From Mesocentrotus franciscanus (Eukaryota > Echinodermata > Echinoidea > Camarodonta > Strongylocentrotidae): DNA of 64,000 nucleotides. The notes below the pieces were generated by a model, which was not told where the DNA came from, did not search any database, and saw only the letters and a list, made by a program, of their open reading frames with translations. Position 1 is the stretch's first letter, and the number at the start of each line of letters is the position of its first letter. This document shows positions 32,581 to 43,653 of this stretch, piece by piece. A program made the position numbers and the translations under genes. The stretch spans positions 5,641,284 through 5,705,283 of the forward strand of contig CP137674.1 of the NCBI GenBank assembly GCA_037976565.1. The letters are read 5' to 3'.

Positions 32581-33904
32581 ATGGTAAAGGGAAAACCTAA
32601 GATATTTAAACCAGGGGATCACCTCGATTTATTTCGAGGTAAACATACGGGCTAGAAAAAAATTGCTGACCAACCTCATCTATTCTCGAAGAAAAAAGGG
32701 GACACTCTCTATTGATCAATTAAAAATATATATAAACCATAGATAAAATAAAATAAAATATATGTCAAACTAAGGTAAACTTAATACTCTACCAACCTTA
32801 ACTAAGATCAAGTTTTGAACTTTCACACTTAAATGGGCACATTGATTTAACTGTTAGAAGATCTGATTAATAAAATTGCAAAAAATAGAACAAGTAGTAA
32901 ATCAAATGTTAATTTAAATGTGCATCTGTACGATTTTCTCATTCAACAATAACAATTAAAAAAGACAATGAGATACAATGTAGAGGACTAAGCTCTGGAT
33001 CTCCACTGTAGTCTCAGGACTGCATGGTTTTGACAAGCATGGCCGATATACCTCTCTGTTCGTGTTTCTCGTATTTATTTTGTTTTCATTGTTTTAATTT
33101 GACTCAACAAGATGGAAATGCTTATCAACATTTAATTGAACAGATGTCGCATTTTTTACAAATATTTCGGAGACTCATTTGATGTTAAATGTTTATGCTC
33201 ACTCATTCATTATATTTCTAATTGCATATCATCTTAAATAGGATTAATTTATGCATATTTTGATATATGAAAAATTAACTTATATTAAATATTTATTTGA
33301 AAATCCTAATTATGAGTAGTGTCCATTTCCTTTCTTTCTTTTTGTTCCTTTTTTGTGAGTGTATTTTCGAATGAGAAAGGAGAAAGAACATCCTGACCAA
33401 CGGTATCTAATACGAGAGGTAATAGCTATTGATGATAATGTTCCTCCTCTTGTGGTTATGCGGCTAAATGACTTCTTTCATTTTTTTAGTCAAACGTTCT
33501 TCGAGACATTTTTTTTGTGTAGTTTATATCTTAAGTCCACGTTTATTACGAGGATACTTTTGTTTTTTGGTTCTGTTACTGTTATGAGTTGAAGTTCATG
33601 ATTTGTTATTGCATTTACTTGTTACCAAATGGGTTTCATAGAAGACCACCACTATTCGTGATGATGTGCTCCCCTGTATAAATGTCAGAAACAATTAAAA
33701 GAACAAACAAAGACTATATGCCCTATCAAATACCAGTGAGGGAGAGTAAACAACATAATACTAGGGCTTTCAAGGTCCCAGTTATTTTTGTATCTATTAA
33801 ATGATAGATTTTGCCACATTGGGAGTGTCCATGGAGCTTATTGGAATTTTCTTTTACTGACGGATCTGCTTGAACGATCGTTATATGTATAAATAGAATT
33901 TTAC

Positions 33905-34300
33905 TGATACTTGATTTGATTTGATTTGATATATTTATTTCTGTTTGATTTTCTTTTTCTTTTGCAGTTTTACAAATATATAACAAACAAATAATTGAAC
34001 ATTTTATACATGACAAAAGGGTATATGTAAAAACATAGTAAGGTTGGCTGTAATTAATCGAAAAAATCAAACAGGAGGGTTGACAAAGTAAGCAAAGCTT
34101 GATAGCATGACTACCCTCAATGGATACATAATAATACAAATATGGAGAAAAAACATTGGTAAAAGGGAAAAGAGAAAGAGGGAAAAAAAGGAAAAAAAGA
34201 AGGAGGGGTGTACATCAAGATTCACAGATTTATGTGGTAGATGGATTTCAATTTGATATATGAGGGTAAAAAAGAAGATGCACATATACACTCCTCTAAT
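33905..34300 (-). mobile_element. LINE 3' end with (AAATC)n tail, inserted in the duplication
   Basis: On the minus strand the sequence ends in (AAATC)n, seen on plus as ATTTGATTTGATTTGATATA. Such tails are typical of CR1/L2-type LINEs. The interior has a purine run (GGGAAAAGAGAAAGAGGG) and no intact ORF. Copy 2 of the duplication lacks it, so it arrived afterwards or was lost there. Confidence 0.5.
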
Positions 34301-34475
34301 CATCTAACCAATGTAAGACAGGTCCGAGGAAGGATGAGCAGCTGTATACCGAAGTAACGTCCAGTCTCTCCATATCCTTCTCCTTATTTGTTTGCAAAGA
34401 TCAGCCTGAGTTCGACCCACCCAGTAGCCCTACACAACTATGGAAGATAATAGGAGTAATAAAAGTAATAGGATT

Positions 34476-34849
34476 CATAATATTAATGATAATGATGATG
34501 ACGATGATGATCATGATGATGATGATGATATTAGAAATAGAATTATTTTGAAAAAATTGAATGATTCTACTACTATTACTACTACTACGAATAATAGTAA
34601 TGATAATTAGTAATAACGAAAGTTATATTATGCACTGCATTTGGTAAGTGTTTTTTCAAAGCGCATTTATAACAAACAAACACAATAACACTAGGTTCAA
34701 ACAAAAAACAAATAAAATCCGTACATTTTACAAATAAGATAAAATGAATTTCGATTCACTGGCTGAGAATCACGGACAAAGTGAGGTGAGTCACGAAAGG
34801 ATTTGAGCGGGGGATGGGGGGCTGAGGCGAGGGAGTGTAAAAGTGTTGT
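34476..34849. repeat. GATGAT and ACT simple repeats, then unique sequence
   Basis: (GAT)n at 34490-34535 and (TAC)n at about 34570-34592, then non-coding sequence. The last bases before the composite transposon (GTGTTGTGGTATAACG) look like the start of a SINE tRNA head whose remainder is at 38684. Confidence 0.6.
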
Positions 34850-35009
34850 GGTATAACGCAGTGGCGTAATGAACAAAAAAGTTTGGGGGCTGGCAGACAA
34901 AATCCGCATCACCCACTCTACATGCAGGCCCCGCTGAACGTTTTCAAAGGGGATGGGGGGTAAAGTATTTACGATCAGGTAGAGCGTAGTGTAAATTGGC
35001 GTGGGGTCT

Positions 35010-35895
35010 AGGGGCATTTAGTTACGGTCCAGATGAGCATATTTTGATACCTTTTCATGACACTGGCAGGTCACTAATTGGCGTGGGTCAGGGGCTGAGC
35101 CCCTGAAACTAAGGGATTTGAGGCATTTTATAACGGTCAGATGAGCATATTTTGATACCCTATTTGTGACACTGGCAGGTCACTAATTGGCGTGGGGTCC
35201 GCCCCCGGAAGCTCAGTGGTTTAGGGGCTTAGGCCCCCTGTTGGGGTCGAGGGGGCGGAGCCTCCGGAAGCTCAGGGGTTTTAGGCATTTAATTACGGTC
35301 AGATCAGCATATTTTGATACCCTATTTGTGACACTGGCAGGTCACTAATGGCGTGGGGTCCAGGGGCGGAGCCCCGGCTCAGGGTTTTAGGCAATAAATT
35401 ACTGTCAGATGAGTATCCAGGGATCTGACTTAGGGCCATTGGTTGGGTCCAGGGGACAGAGCCCCTGGAAGCTCAGGGTTTTAGGCGTTTAATTACGGTC
35501 AGATTATCATATTTTGATACCTTATTTGTGACAGTGGCAGGACACTAATTGGCGTGGGTCAGGGGCGGGGTCCAGGGCGGAGCCCCAGAAGCTCAGGGTT
35601 TAAGGCATTTTATAACGGTCAGATAAGCATTCAGGGGCCCGCCTTAGGGCCTAGGTGGAATCCAGGGGACAGAGCCCCCGGAAGCTCAGGGGTTTTAGGC
35701 ATTTTATAACGGTCAGATAAGTATTCAGGGGCCCGCCTTAAGGCCCCTGGTGGGTTCGAGGAGGCTGAGCCACGGGAAGTTCTGGGGTTTTAGGCATTTA
35801 ATTACGGTCAGATGAGCATATTTTGATACCTCATTATTTTGTGTCACTGGCAGGTCACTATTCTTTCTTTCTTTCTCTCTTTCTTTCTATTTCTC
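35010..35895 (-). repeat. GC-rich satellite family A, second array
   Basis: About eight units in reverse orientation (GTCACTAATTGGCGTGGG, GGAAGCTCAGGGGTTTTAGG, CATTTAATTACGGTCAGATG). It ends in a TTTCTTTCTT pyrimidine run at the nested element's target site. Confidence 0.85.
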
Positions 35896-35929
35896 TTTAG
35901 CAGGGGCGGATCTAGCTTTTTGCTAAGGG

Positions 35930-37329
35930 AGGGCAGTTTGACCAAATGACAATGCGGAGCATCGTCCACGAGCCGCGTAGCGGCGAGGCGATTTTGGGGG
36001 CTATTTTGAACCCCGGCCCGTAAGCGATGTTTTCCTGGCATCTACTAACACAATGGAGACCACAAAAGCAGTGCTTGATAACGTCTTTTAAATCAAGTAA
36101 CAGCTAAAACAATTTGACCCAATGACGATGCGGAGCATCGTCCACCAGCCGCGTAGCGGCGAGGCGATTTGGGGGGGCTATTTCGAACACCACAAGTGAT
36201 GCGGAGCATCATCCGCGAGCCGCGTAGCGGCGAGGCGATTTGGGGGGGGCTATTTTGAACCCTCGTAAGCGATGTTTTCCTGGCATCTACTAACACAATG
36301 GAGACCACAAAAAGCAGTGCTTGATAACGTCTTTTTAAATCAAGTAACAGCTAAAACAATTTGACCCAATGACGATGCGGAGCATCGTCCACCAGCCGCG
36401 TAGCGGCGAGTCGATTTTGGGGGGCTATTTCGAACACCATAAGTGATGCGGAGCATCATCCGCGAGCCGCGTAGAGGCGAGGCGATTTGGGGGCTATTTT
36501 GAACCCTCGTAAGTGATTTTTCCTGGCATCTACTAACACAATGGAGACCATAAAGCAGTGCACGATAACGTCTTTGAAAATCAAGTAACAGTTTAAACAG
36601 TTTGACCCAATGACGATGCAGAGCATCGTCTACGAGCCGCCCAGCGGCGAGGCGATTTTGGGGCTATTTTGAACTACCGTAAGTGATGCGGAGCATCGTC
36701 CACAAGCCGCGTAGCGGCGAGGCGATTTTGGGGCTATTTTGAACCCCTGGCCCGTAAGTGATGTTTTCCTGGCATCTACTAACACATTGGAGACCATAAA
36801 AGCAGTGCTTGATAACGTCTTTTAAATCAAGTAACAGCTAAAACAATTTGACCCAATGACGATGCGGAGCATCGTCCACCAACCGCGTAGCGAGAGCGAT
36901 TTTGGGGGCTATTTCGAACACCATAAGTGATGCGGAGCATCATCCGCGAGCCGCGTAGAGGCGAGGCGATTTTTTTGGGGGCTATTTTGAACCCTCGTAA
37001 GTGATGTTTTCCTGGCATCTACTAACACAATGGAGACCATAAAGCAGTGCACGATAACGTCTTTGAAAATCAAGTAACAGTTTAAACAGTTTGACCCAAT
37101 GACGATGCAGAGCATCGTCTACGAGCCGCCCAGCGGCGAGGCGATTTTGGGGCTATTTTGAACTACCGTAAGTGATGCGGAGCATCGTCCACAAGCCGCG
37201 TAGCGGCGAGGCGATTTTGGGGGCTATTTTGAACCCCTGGCCCGTAAGTGATGTTTTCCTGGCATCTACTAACACATTGGAGACCATAAAAGCAGTGCAT
37301 GATAACGTCTTGTTAAATCAAGTAACAGT
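35930..37329 (-). repeat. Satellite B with higher-order structure
   Basis: Six copies of AAATCAAGTAACAG at about 36095, 36342, 36580, 36826, 37070 and 37317 define a ~245-bp unit, made of one full B unit plus an extra hairpin half-unit. Units alternate between a CTAAAACAATTTGACCC type and a GTTTAAACAGTTTGACCC type, giving a dimer repeat of about 490 bp (36419-36660 against 36903-37150 are nearly identical). Every unit keeps GATGCGGAGCATC-type stems. Confidence 0.85.
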
Positions 37330-37479
<150 letters not shown>

Positions 37480-37774
37480 TTAAACCCCCTAAACCCCGTA
37501 GATCCGCGCCTGTTTAGTATACTGTTTTCCAAAAAAGTTTTGCGGGCCCTGCTATGTAAGCCTCTAAATAAGCATATTTCTTGCCTGAAATTGTAAATTT
37601 AGGAATTTGTAATTTTCCAACAAACGCATAAAAAAGTATAATTTAATAAAAAGTGAGGAAAAATCTCGGATTATTATGTCATTTCAGCAACATTTGTAAA
37701 TCACCGGTATCGAATTAGAAATGATCCACGTTTGAATTTTATTGTGACACTGGCAGGACACTATAATTGCCCCC

Positions 37775-38265
37775 AAACTACACCTTGTTGGCGGGAAAAT
37801 CGCAAATGACCTCCCTACCTATCTTCTTTCTCTCTTTCTTTCCTTACCTTTTCCTCCCCTTCCCTTTCCCTTCCCTTCCTTCTCTCTCTTTTAGGTTTGC
37901 TAGGAAGAGGCAAGGGCCTTTCGCCCCGATCCACATGTTGTTGGCGGGATTAAACGCAACTGATCTCCCCTTCTTTTCACCCTTTCTTCTCTTCTTCCTC
38001 TTTTTTTGTTCCCTTTTAGCTCTCCTCTTTCCTTTTCCCTTCTCTCTTTTTTGGCGGGGGGGGTGAGAGGCAAGGGCCTTTGGCCCCCTCCCCGCCGATC
38101 CACAACTTGTTGGCGGGAAAATTGCAACTGATATCCCCCTTTTCTTTTCTTCTTTCTCTTTTTTTCCTTCCCTTTATCTCCTCTTTTCCTTTTTTCCTTC
38201 TCTCTCTCTCTCTCTTTTTTCTTTTTCTTTGCGGGGGAAGGCCCGCTCGCCCCCTGGATCCGCAC
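37775..38265 (+). repeat. Pyrimidine-rich minisatellite with GTTGGCGGGA spacer
   Basis: Three units of about 155 bp. Each opens CAC(A/C)TTGTTGGCGGGA followed by AAATCGCAAATGACC-like sequence and a long CT-rich tract, then a GGGGG(A/T)GAGGCAAGGGCC(T) block. Long ORFs on both strands are low complexity. Confidence 0.75.
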
Positions 38266-38683
38266 CTGTGGAACATTCCCTCCGGAAATGACCCTCCTCG
38301 CCGCATCCAAAACAAACCCTGAGCGCAGGCGACTGCGCATTCCCCCGCGTACCGCCTAGAGCTGCCGCGATATAAGCTCTACTCTAGGCCGGACATACGG
38401 GTATCCAGACTTTTCGCTAAACTGGATATACGGTTATCTACTAGTACTAGTATTACTGTTAGTGGACACCAAGGCCCATATAAAAAAAAAGAACATTTTG
38501 CTCTTCCTGGCTATTTGGGAATGTGTCAGTTTGCAACAGAAATGGAGAACCGCGCATTTTGTTGAAAATCATGTGATATATCACGAGCATTTATAAATCA
38601 CTTGTATGGAATTGAAAATAAGTCGTGGTTTAATTTTATTTGGGGCTAGCGCCCCCCCAAGCCCCCCCACCAGTACGCCAGTG

Positions 38684-38760
38684 GGTATAAGGGGTCATTC
38701 ACTTGACTCTTAATCCTAAGGTTGAGGGTTCGAATCCCTGCATATGACTAATTGTAGCAT
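38684..38760 (+). repeat. tRNA-headed SINE, 3' part, split by the composite transposon
   Basis: GGTATAAGGGGTCATTCACT, TTGACTCTTAATCC and the B box GGGTTCGAATCCC (about 38726-38738) form the right two thirds of a tRNA-Lys-like head; the left part ends at 34858. The same head occurs intact on minus at 39258-39340. Confidence 0.65.
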
Positions 38761-39257
38761 CTTATATAACAAACATGTCAGTCAGCCTAACGCTCCTGGC
38801 ACTCCCATTATTACCCAGGTCATAGCTGGCTGCCAAACATGTAACGCTCTGAAATTTACATCTGGGTGGAGATCGGCAAAATCATTTAATGTCTTGCCAC
38901 TGAAAGAGAAGGTCGAGTTCTGGGAAGAGGTGACAAATAATTTGTGAGCGTTATCATTGTTATTATGCAAGTGTGAAAGAAAATGTTCCCTGAAAAGCAT
39001 GGTTCTTCAAATGCCTTAATATTCTAAATATGGCATGTAACAGCATAGAAATCGGGACGGATTTTTATGCCACATGTTCATGTAGTCCCAAATACATATT
39101 TCTGTCTACAGTGCTTGTAACATTACCAAGACTGGGCCAAATTTCTTATCATTTTGACACACCAATACTTATATGCGAGATGATCAACCTTTTCTGATCG
39201 ATTCCACACTGTTTCTTTCACAATGCAATTGCATGACCAGAACTCAACTTTATCTTT
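38761..39257. other. Unresolved stretch downstream of the Ly6-like gene
   Basis: A 67-codon plus-strand ORF (38744-38947) and a 72-codon minus-strand ORF overlap here, neither of a known family. On minus, the polypyrimidine-AG sequences TCACCTCTTCCCAG and ACCTTCTCTTTCAG near 38915-38935 are good acceptors and could start a terminal exon of the Ly6-like gene. That is speculation. Confidence 0.3.
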
Positions 39258-39345
39258 AAAGGACATTCGTGTTGGGGATTCGAACCCTCAACCCTAGGGC
39301 TGAGATTCAAGTGAATGAACCTCTATACCACGACAAGAAATTAAC
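39258..39345 (-). repeat. tRNA-headed SINE fragment (head only)
   Basis: On minus: A box TGGTATAGAGGTTCATTCA, anticodon-loop region GAATCTCAGCC, B box GGGTTCGAATCCCC. No SINE body follows, so it is a truncated copy. Confidence 0.65.
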
Positions 39346-40018
39346 TGACACTGCTGTACATTCTATATGGAAGCCGGAAGAAATCTTGTCTTATCGTCTT
39401 CCCCAGTATCGTATCTGCGCATGTGCTGACCTGCGCAGTGTGGAAGTGCTGTTTCTTTGTTTCTCTCTATATTTCTATCTATATCCCCTCCTCCTTACCT
39501 TTAAATCTGTAATTCCCGCACGTTCACCTCTCTACCTTCTTAGTTACTACCTTCTGCCTAATTATCTTTATCTCTTCAGCACATCTATCACCTTTTATTC
39601 CTCTCTTTACCATCTCCTCTTGTAATATTCTCATACATTTGTTTCACTCCCATCCCCAACATCATTATTTGTTAAAGTAGGAATTGTTAAGTTTTATAAA
39701 GGATTACCACGCCTTCAAGCTCAGCTTATGTGTCAATCCTTCTTCGATTATCTTATGTTAGTATTACAATGTAAGTATTGAACGTTGATGAAGTATAAAT
39801 TATATAATTTGTTTATCATCATGTTTTATCAAATCAAATCAAAATACCTCAAACCTCCTCCAAGCCGAAGATGGCATGACCCAGCCCAACTGCGCCGGGT
39901 GTATAAATTCGGGGATCGTGTCATCCTTGGCTTGCGGCAAGTAGGGGATATCTTGGTGGAGAGTGTTAAGACTCAAAAAGGCGAATTTCTGGACTACACT
40001 TCTCTTCCTTTCTATTAC
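39346..40018. other. Intergenic or 3' region of the Ly6-like gene
   Basis: Pyrimidine-rich to 39660, then AT-rich; an AAATCAAATCAAA tail-like motif at 39831 (minus: TTTGATTTGAT). If exon 3 is not spliced at 40018, the frame runs on to a stop at 39966 after 18 further residues. Confidence 0.4.
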
Positions 40019-40246
40019 CTTCTCCACCAGAGGGCGGGGTACATATGTCGACGCTGTCACAGAGGCACAAACTGGCATCATGGTTCTCGTACGTCAGCCC
40101 AAATTCGGGTGGAAACAACGCGGTTGGGTCAAATGCACTTGTGAAGATATTGGTGATGGCTTCTCCCACGCAGATGTCTCCGGATGGAAGGAAACCAGCG
40201 TTAGCAAGTCCGCAGTCGCGATTCGTCTGCGCCAGCGTAAGTGGAC
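40019..40246 (-). CDS. Ly6/uPAR-like secreted protein, exon 3
   Basis: On minus, acceptor CAACCATAG precedes GTCCACTTACGCTGGCGCAG. The phase-1 frame reads PLTLAQTNRDCGLANAGFLP, SGDICVGE, a proline-bearing middle, and SLCLCDSVDICT, then PPSGGE. It supplies five of the ten cysteines, ending in C-x-C-x5-C, which corresponds to the closing CC-x4-C-N-like motif of Ly6/uPAR domains though with one residue between the first two cysteines and no terminal Asn. It ends either at a donor G|GTAATAG (40018), again phase 1, or by read-through to a stop at 39966. A C-terminal hydrophobic GPI signal was not found, so a further exon is likely. The overlapping plus-strand ORF (39963-40442) is a shadow. Confidence 0.65.
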
Positions 40247-40933
40247 CTATGGTTGCATTATTGAACCAAGAATGAAGAAAAAAGTAAATAACTTACGGCT
40301 CAGCTCTATATCGGTGGCCGCTATTCGCGCCCAGATATGGACTAAGGGATACATAATGCATTGGCTGTGTAAGGCAGGTGACCTTTACATAGAGGGTTTA
40401 CAACACAGTAATTTTCTGTGGGGGATTTTCAGTGGCCGGTAAGACAGGTTCGACTCTATAATTCAGGTTAAAAACAAGAATGAACAAACTCAATATCAAG
40501 TCCTATAAAATATTCGTTTATATATTAAAGTCAATTATTAAACATGTGGCAAAATTGTCGGGGAAAAACTTGTTTGATCGAAGAAAAAAAGAGGTAACTA
40601 TTAATAGTTATTTAATGATTGCAATGCTCTCCTACCCTCTTCGGGACCCAAGATGAAGTAATTAAGGCACGAATAACAACAATTAAACGGGTTAATAACC
40701 ATGACACACGAGTAGTCACACGAATGACTGCGTCAGACCGTCAGTGACGCAGTCTTTGGCGCACCAAGACAATAGTGAAAGAGACATTGTACACACATTG
40801 ATTCAAACGTGATCAGTGCAGACATTGTTCTTAATTACTGACGTACGAGCTATAGACTTTCACAGAATATGTTAGATATGGTAATGACGCAATCGAAATG
40901 ACTCCTCGGGTGAAACGGGCATAACGTTCTTAC
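40247..40933 (-). other. Intron 2 of the Ly6-like gene
   Basis: 687 bp, from donor GTAAGAACG (40933) to acceptor CATAG (40247) on minus. Contains TGACGCAGTC-like inverted motifs at 40725-40760 (GACTGCGTCA...TGACGCAGTC). No repeat element recognised. Confidence 0.55.
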
Positions 40934-41110
40934 CAGCATCACGGGTAAAGTGCATCGTAATCGTCATCGTCATACAGCTAGTGACGCCTTCATCACAACC
41001 CATCTCACCAGGGTTCTGAGAACAAGTCACTGCATTGGGGTCCACGGGCACTGGGAAGCTTGGGTCGTCAGAAGTTAGTTCGGTGCATGTCGTACAGATA
41101 ATAGCATATC
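40934..41110 (-). CDS. Ly6/uPAR-like secreted protein, exon 2
   Basis: 177 bp, exactly 59 codons' worth between two phase-1 borders. On minus the acceptor TTTATTCCAAATGCAG precedes GATATGCT, and the donor is G|GTAAGA. With the last G of exon 1 it reads GYAIICTTCTELTSDD, then a Val/Pro/Asp stretch, VTCSQNPGEMGCDEGVTSC and MTMTITMHFTRDAG. The C-x2-C directly after the signal peptide, followed by C-x8-C-x6-C, is the beginning of a Ly6/uPAR (three-finger) domain, and the M-T-M-T-I-T run would be a beta strand. Members are secreted or GPI-anchored; specific function unknown. Confidence 0.75.
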
Positions 41111-41159
41111 CTGCATTTGGAATAAACATATCAAGTATGAGCATACTGAGAAGATATGT

Positions 41160-41475
41160 ACAGGATCGGGTTTCTTTTCTTCTTCTTTTTCTTTTTCGTT
41201 CTTGTTATCTTCATCAGCATCTTCTTCTTCTTCTTTATATCCTTCTTCCCCTTCTCCGACTGCTTCTTTTACTTCTACTTCTTCTTCTTCTCCTCCTCCT
41301 CAGCGTTCTTCTTCTTCTCCTTGTTCTTCCTATTCTTCTTTTTCTTCTTCTCCTTCTTCTAACACTACAACTAGTAGTACTACTACTTCCTCTTCTCCTC
41401 TTTCTTCTCCTCGTCATTCTTCCTATTCTTTTTCGTCTTCTTTGTCTTTCCTTTCTTCATCTTTACGGTTTTCAT
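41160..41475 (+). repeat. CTT-rich polypyrimidine tract
   Basis: About 300 bp of (CTT)n/(CTC)n-type sequence on plus, almost no purines, immediately upstream (50 bp) of the acceptor of exon 2 on the opposite strand. Interrupted by ACTACAACTAGTAGTACTAC at 41363. Triplex-prone. The three overlapping ORFs are low complexity. Confidence 0.85.
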
Positions 41476-41686
41476 CAACGTTAGGTAGAAATTGTTGAAT
41501 ATTTTATCGGCTTAAATGGACCGAAGGACCATATTAATAAAGTGGCCGTTTAGCACATACAATCAAATGTAAAGTATACATACACATATTAAAACAAACA
41601 AAAATATACTCATTAAAAGTATTGGATAATACAGAGCATAGAATGATGTACAGCAGAGGTGTATAGGTGTTCTAGAAATGTTGTGG

Positions 41687-42895
41687 TCCAGGGCCCGAAT
41701 TCAATAAACTTCTTAAGCATGAAATGTAAGTACTTTTTCTTAAATTTTGGCTATAAAAATAAGTCTTAGCCAAAATGTGTATTCTATAAAAGCATTGGGG
41801 GCTAAGAATTTTGCCTTAAGAGTAAGCGGACATTCTTAGATGTTATCTAAGTAAAAGGGATTAAATAGCATGTCGTTTTCTAATACAATCGAGATATCTA
41901 AGATAAGTAAGAAATCTACCCTATATTTAAGCATACTACTGAGGATGTTTAAATAGGGCTTCGGCACCCGGTAGTGCTGCTGCACGCAATGTCGCTTCGG
42001 GTTTCGATCAATGAACGAATGAAGAAAAAAAAACGAATGCGATGAATGGCAGCGCGAGCGCAGGTTATCAGTTGACCTATATCAGGAGCGCCATATAGGT
42101 ACTTTTTATGTTTGTTTGTAATACACGATCGATCCAGCATAGCATGCAAAGACCGCCTTCATAACACTGTCGTAAAGAAATAATCTCTTAGTCTTATAGT
42201 CATTGGCATTAAAATATATATGGCAGCCGGGAATAATGTGTCATCGACATAATGTGTCATCGTCATAATGTTAGGTGAGACGACATTTGTTATATGATTA
42301 GTCTGATAAAGGTTACATTTAGTTATTTGTTTAATTTTAGGCTAGCTATATAGCAGTAGACGATGTAACTAAGGGTAGCTTCAATGCTAGCGCTGGCCAG
42401 CCGGCTAGCGACGGCACTAACTTCATGGACCCTAGCCGCGGCATAAGATAGCCCGGTTGGGCTGTTCGAGGATGTTTGACAGAAAAGTATTTAAAGAAAG
42501 GCGGATGTTCGATCTGGATCAGGGGGTCTTGACTAGGCTGCCTTATTAATGTTTTAGTGTCAGCTGGTCAAGCCAAAACAATTATGTGAGCATCAATTCC
42601 TACCATACTCTATCTCCCATACGTGTTGTGTATAATTTTCGTGCGGATTCGACTTTTATTTTAACACGCAAATTACATGGGCAAATTGAGCTGCAATTAT
42701 TGGTCGCTCGACTTGACCAACATGACGTCATCGAGTCTAAGAATTTGTCTTATCTGGCGTCTAATGCTAGCTAAGACAAACTGATTTAAGTGTTTAGAAT
42801 ACGGCTATTAAAGGCAACTTTCTTAATCTAAACAAATTCTTAGAAATGTTCTTAGACTTAAGAAAAATATCTTAGAAGTTTATTGAATACGGACC
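41687..42895. mobile_element. TIR element with TTCAATAAACTTCTTAAG ends
   Basis: Left end GGGCCCGAATTCAATAAACT, right end complemented GGTCCGTATTCAATAAACTT; similarity continues in weaker form into TTAAG/CTTAAG-rich subterminal sequence for about 150 bp. TTGTGG occurs at 41681-41686 and 42896-42901, a likely 6-bp duplication. The 1.2-kb interior is non-coding. Superfamily not identified. Confidence 0.65.
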
Positions 42896-43105
42896 TTGTG
42901 GATTAAGTCTCCGGACTTTGAACTATAAGGTACGGGGTTCGAATCCCTGTCGCAGTACTTATGTCATTTGGCTATACATTATTCTATATTCGCCACACTC
43001 CACCCATGTGAAGCAAATGGGTACCCGGCAGGGTAAAACTTGAAATGCTCAAGCGATGTAACAACAGCCGTGCTAAAACCGGGGAAATAATAATGGAGCC
43101 CCAGG
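42896..43105 (+). repeat. tRNA-headed SINE with body
   Basis: Head: GTGGATTAAGTCTCCGGACT, anticodon-loop-like CTTTGAAC, B box GGGTTCGAATCCC (42935-42947). Body: CCACCCATGTGAAGCAAATG, GGTACCCGGCAGGG, then CAACAGCCGTGCTAAAACCG. The (A)CCACCCANGTGNNNNAAATGGGTACC body is shared with the SINEs at 56.1 and 57.5 kb. Confidence 0.75.
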
Positions 43106-43653
43106 ATTGGCAATTTGCCAGACTTAAGCACTATACCAGACTCCACTATAATTATCAGTATCTGATGATTAAGGTTAAAATGCTATTATTGCCGTAAAAT
43201 GTACTACTGAGGTGATATGGTCTAAAAAATAAAATATGCTAAAATAAAACATATTTAAATGTTCCACTACTAAATGTAATCAATAGTATGTTAAAGGAGA
43301 CATAAAAAAAATTATGGTAATATATGCTGCAATGAAGAAGAATAAGTTATAAGAAGTTAGGTCTTAATAAAATTTGTTATCGAAGAACAATACTTGTATT
43401 CAGAAGAAAGTAGTTACATGTTAATATATTCAGGCCGATAGAGACAAAGATAGGAGCATGAAATGTCGACTGCGCTGCAGTTTCTTGTGACTCAAATATA
43501 TATTGACTGTCAATACTATATTGCTCCAATAGCAACCTCATTATTTTCAAACGAGCATATATTATTTGTCTTGAATGTGTATAAACAAAGGGTACAATAG
43601 ACAAAATAACGGGCGATTCAGGGGCAAGGGTAAAATAATTGAGCTTGAATTAA

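Larger units (their letters stand above)
30735..34475 (+). repeat. Segmental duplication, copy 1 (partner 57740-61075)
   Basis: Direct-orientation similarity across the interval. Shared landmarks: ACACGCCATCTAGCGGCT, AACCCTCATTCCAATAAATG, the AATC-rich array, AGTTATCTTATNAATGAATA, TCGATTTATTTCGAGG, TATTACGAGGATAC and GTCCAGTCTNTCCATATCCT. Copy 1 has a LINE-tail insertion at 33905-34300 that copy 2 lacks. ORFs inside (for example 33359-33592 and 32237-32440) are not kept open in both copies. Confidence 0.8.

Noticed and set aside
37767..38340. ORFs of 80-146 codons rich in Pro/Phe/Ser or Lys/Arg/Glu
   Set aside because: Composition artefact of a pyrimidine-rich minisatellite on either strand.
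38744..39000. Overlapping ORFs on both strands, considered as the last Ly6-like exon
   Set aside because: Acceptor-like sites exist, but the resulting tails are only 4-12 residues with no hydrophobic GPI signal, so the exon could not be supported.
39785..40442. Plus-strand ORFs of 119 and 159 codons
   Set aside because: They are antisense to the Ly6-like exon 3, whose minus-strand frame has splice sites, cysteine pattern and continuity with exon 2.
41035..41498. Overlapping ORFs of 60-149 codons on both strands
   Set aside because: They translate the CTT-rich tract into Ser/Phe/Leu or Arg runs; the real minus-strand exon ends before the tract.
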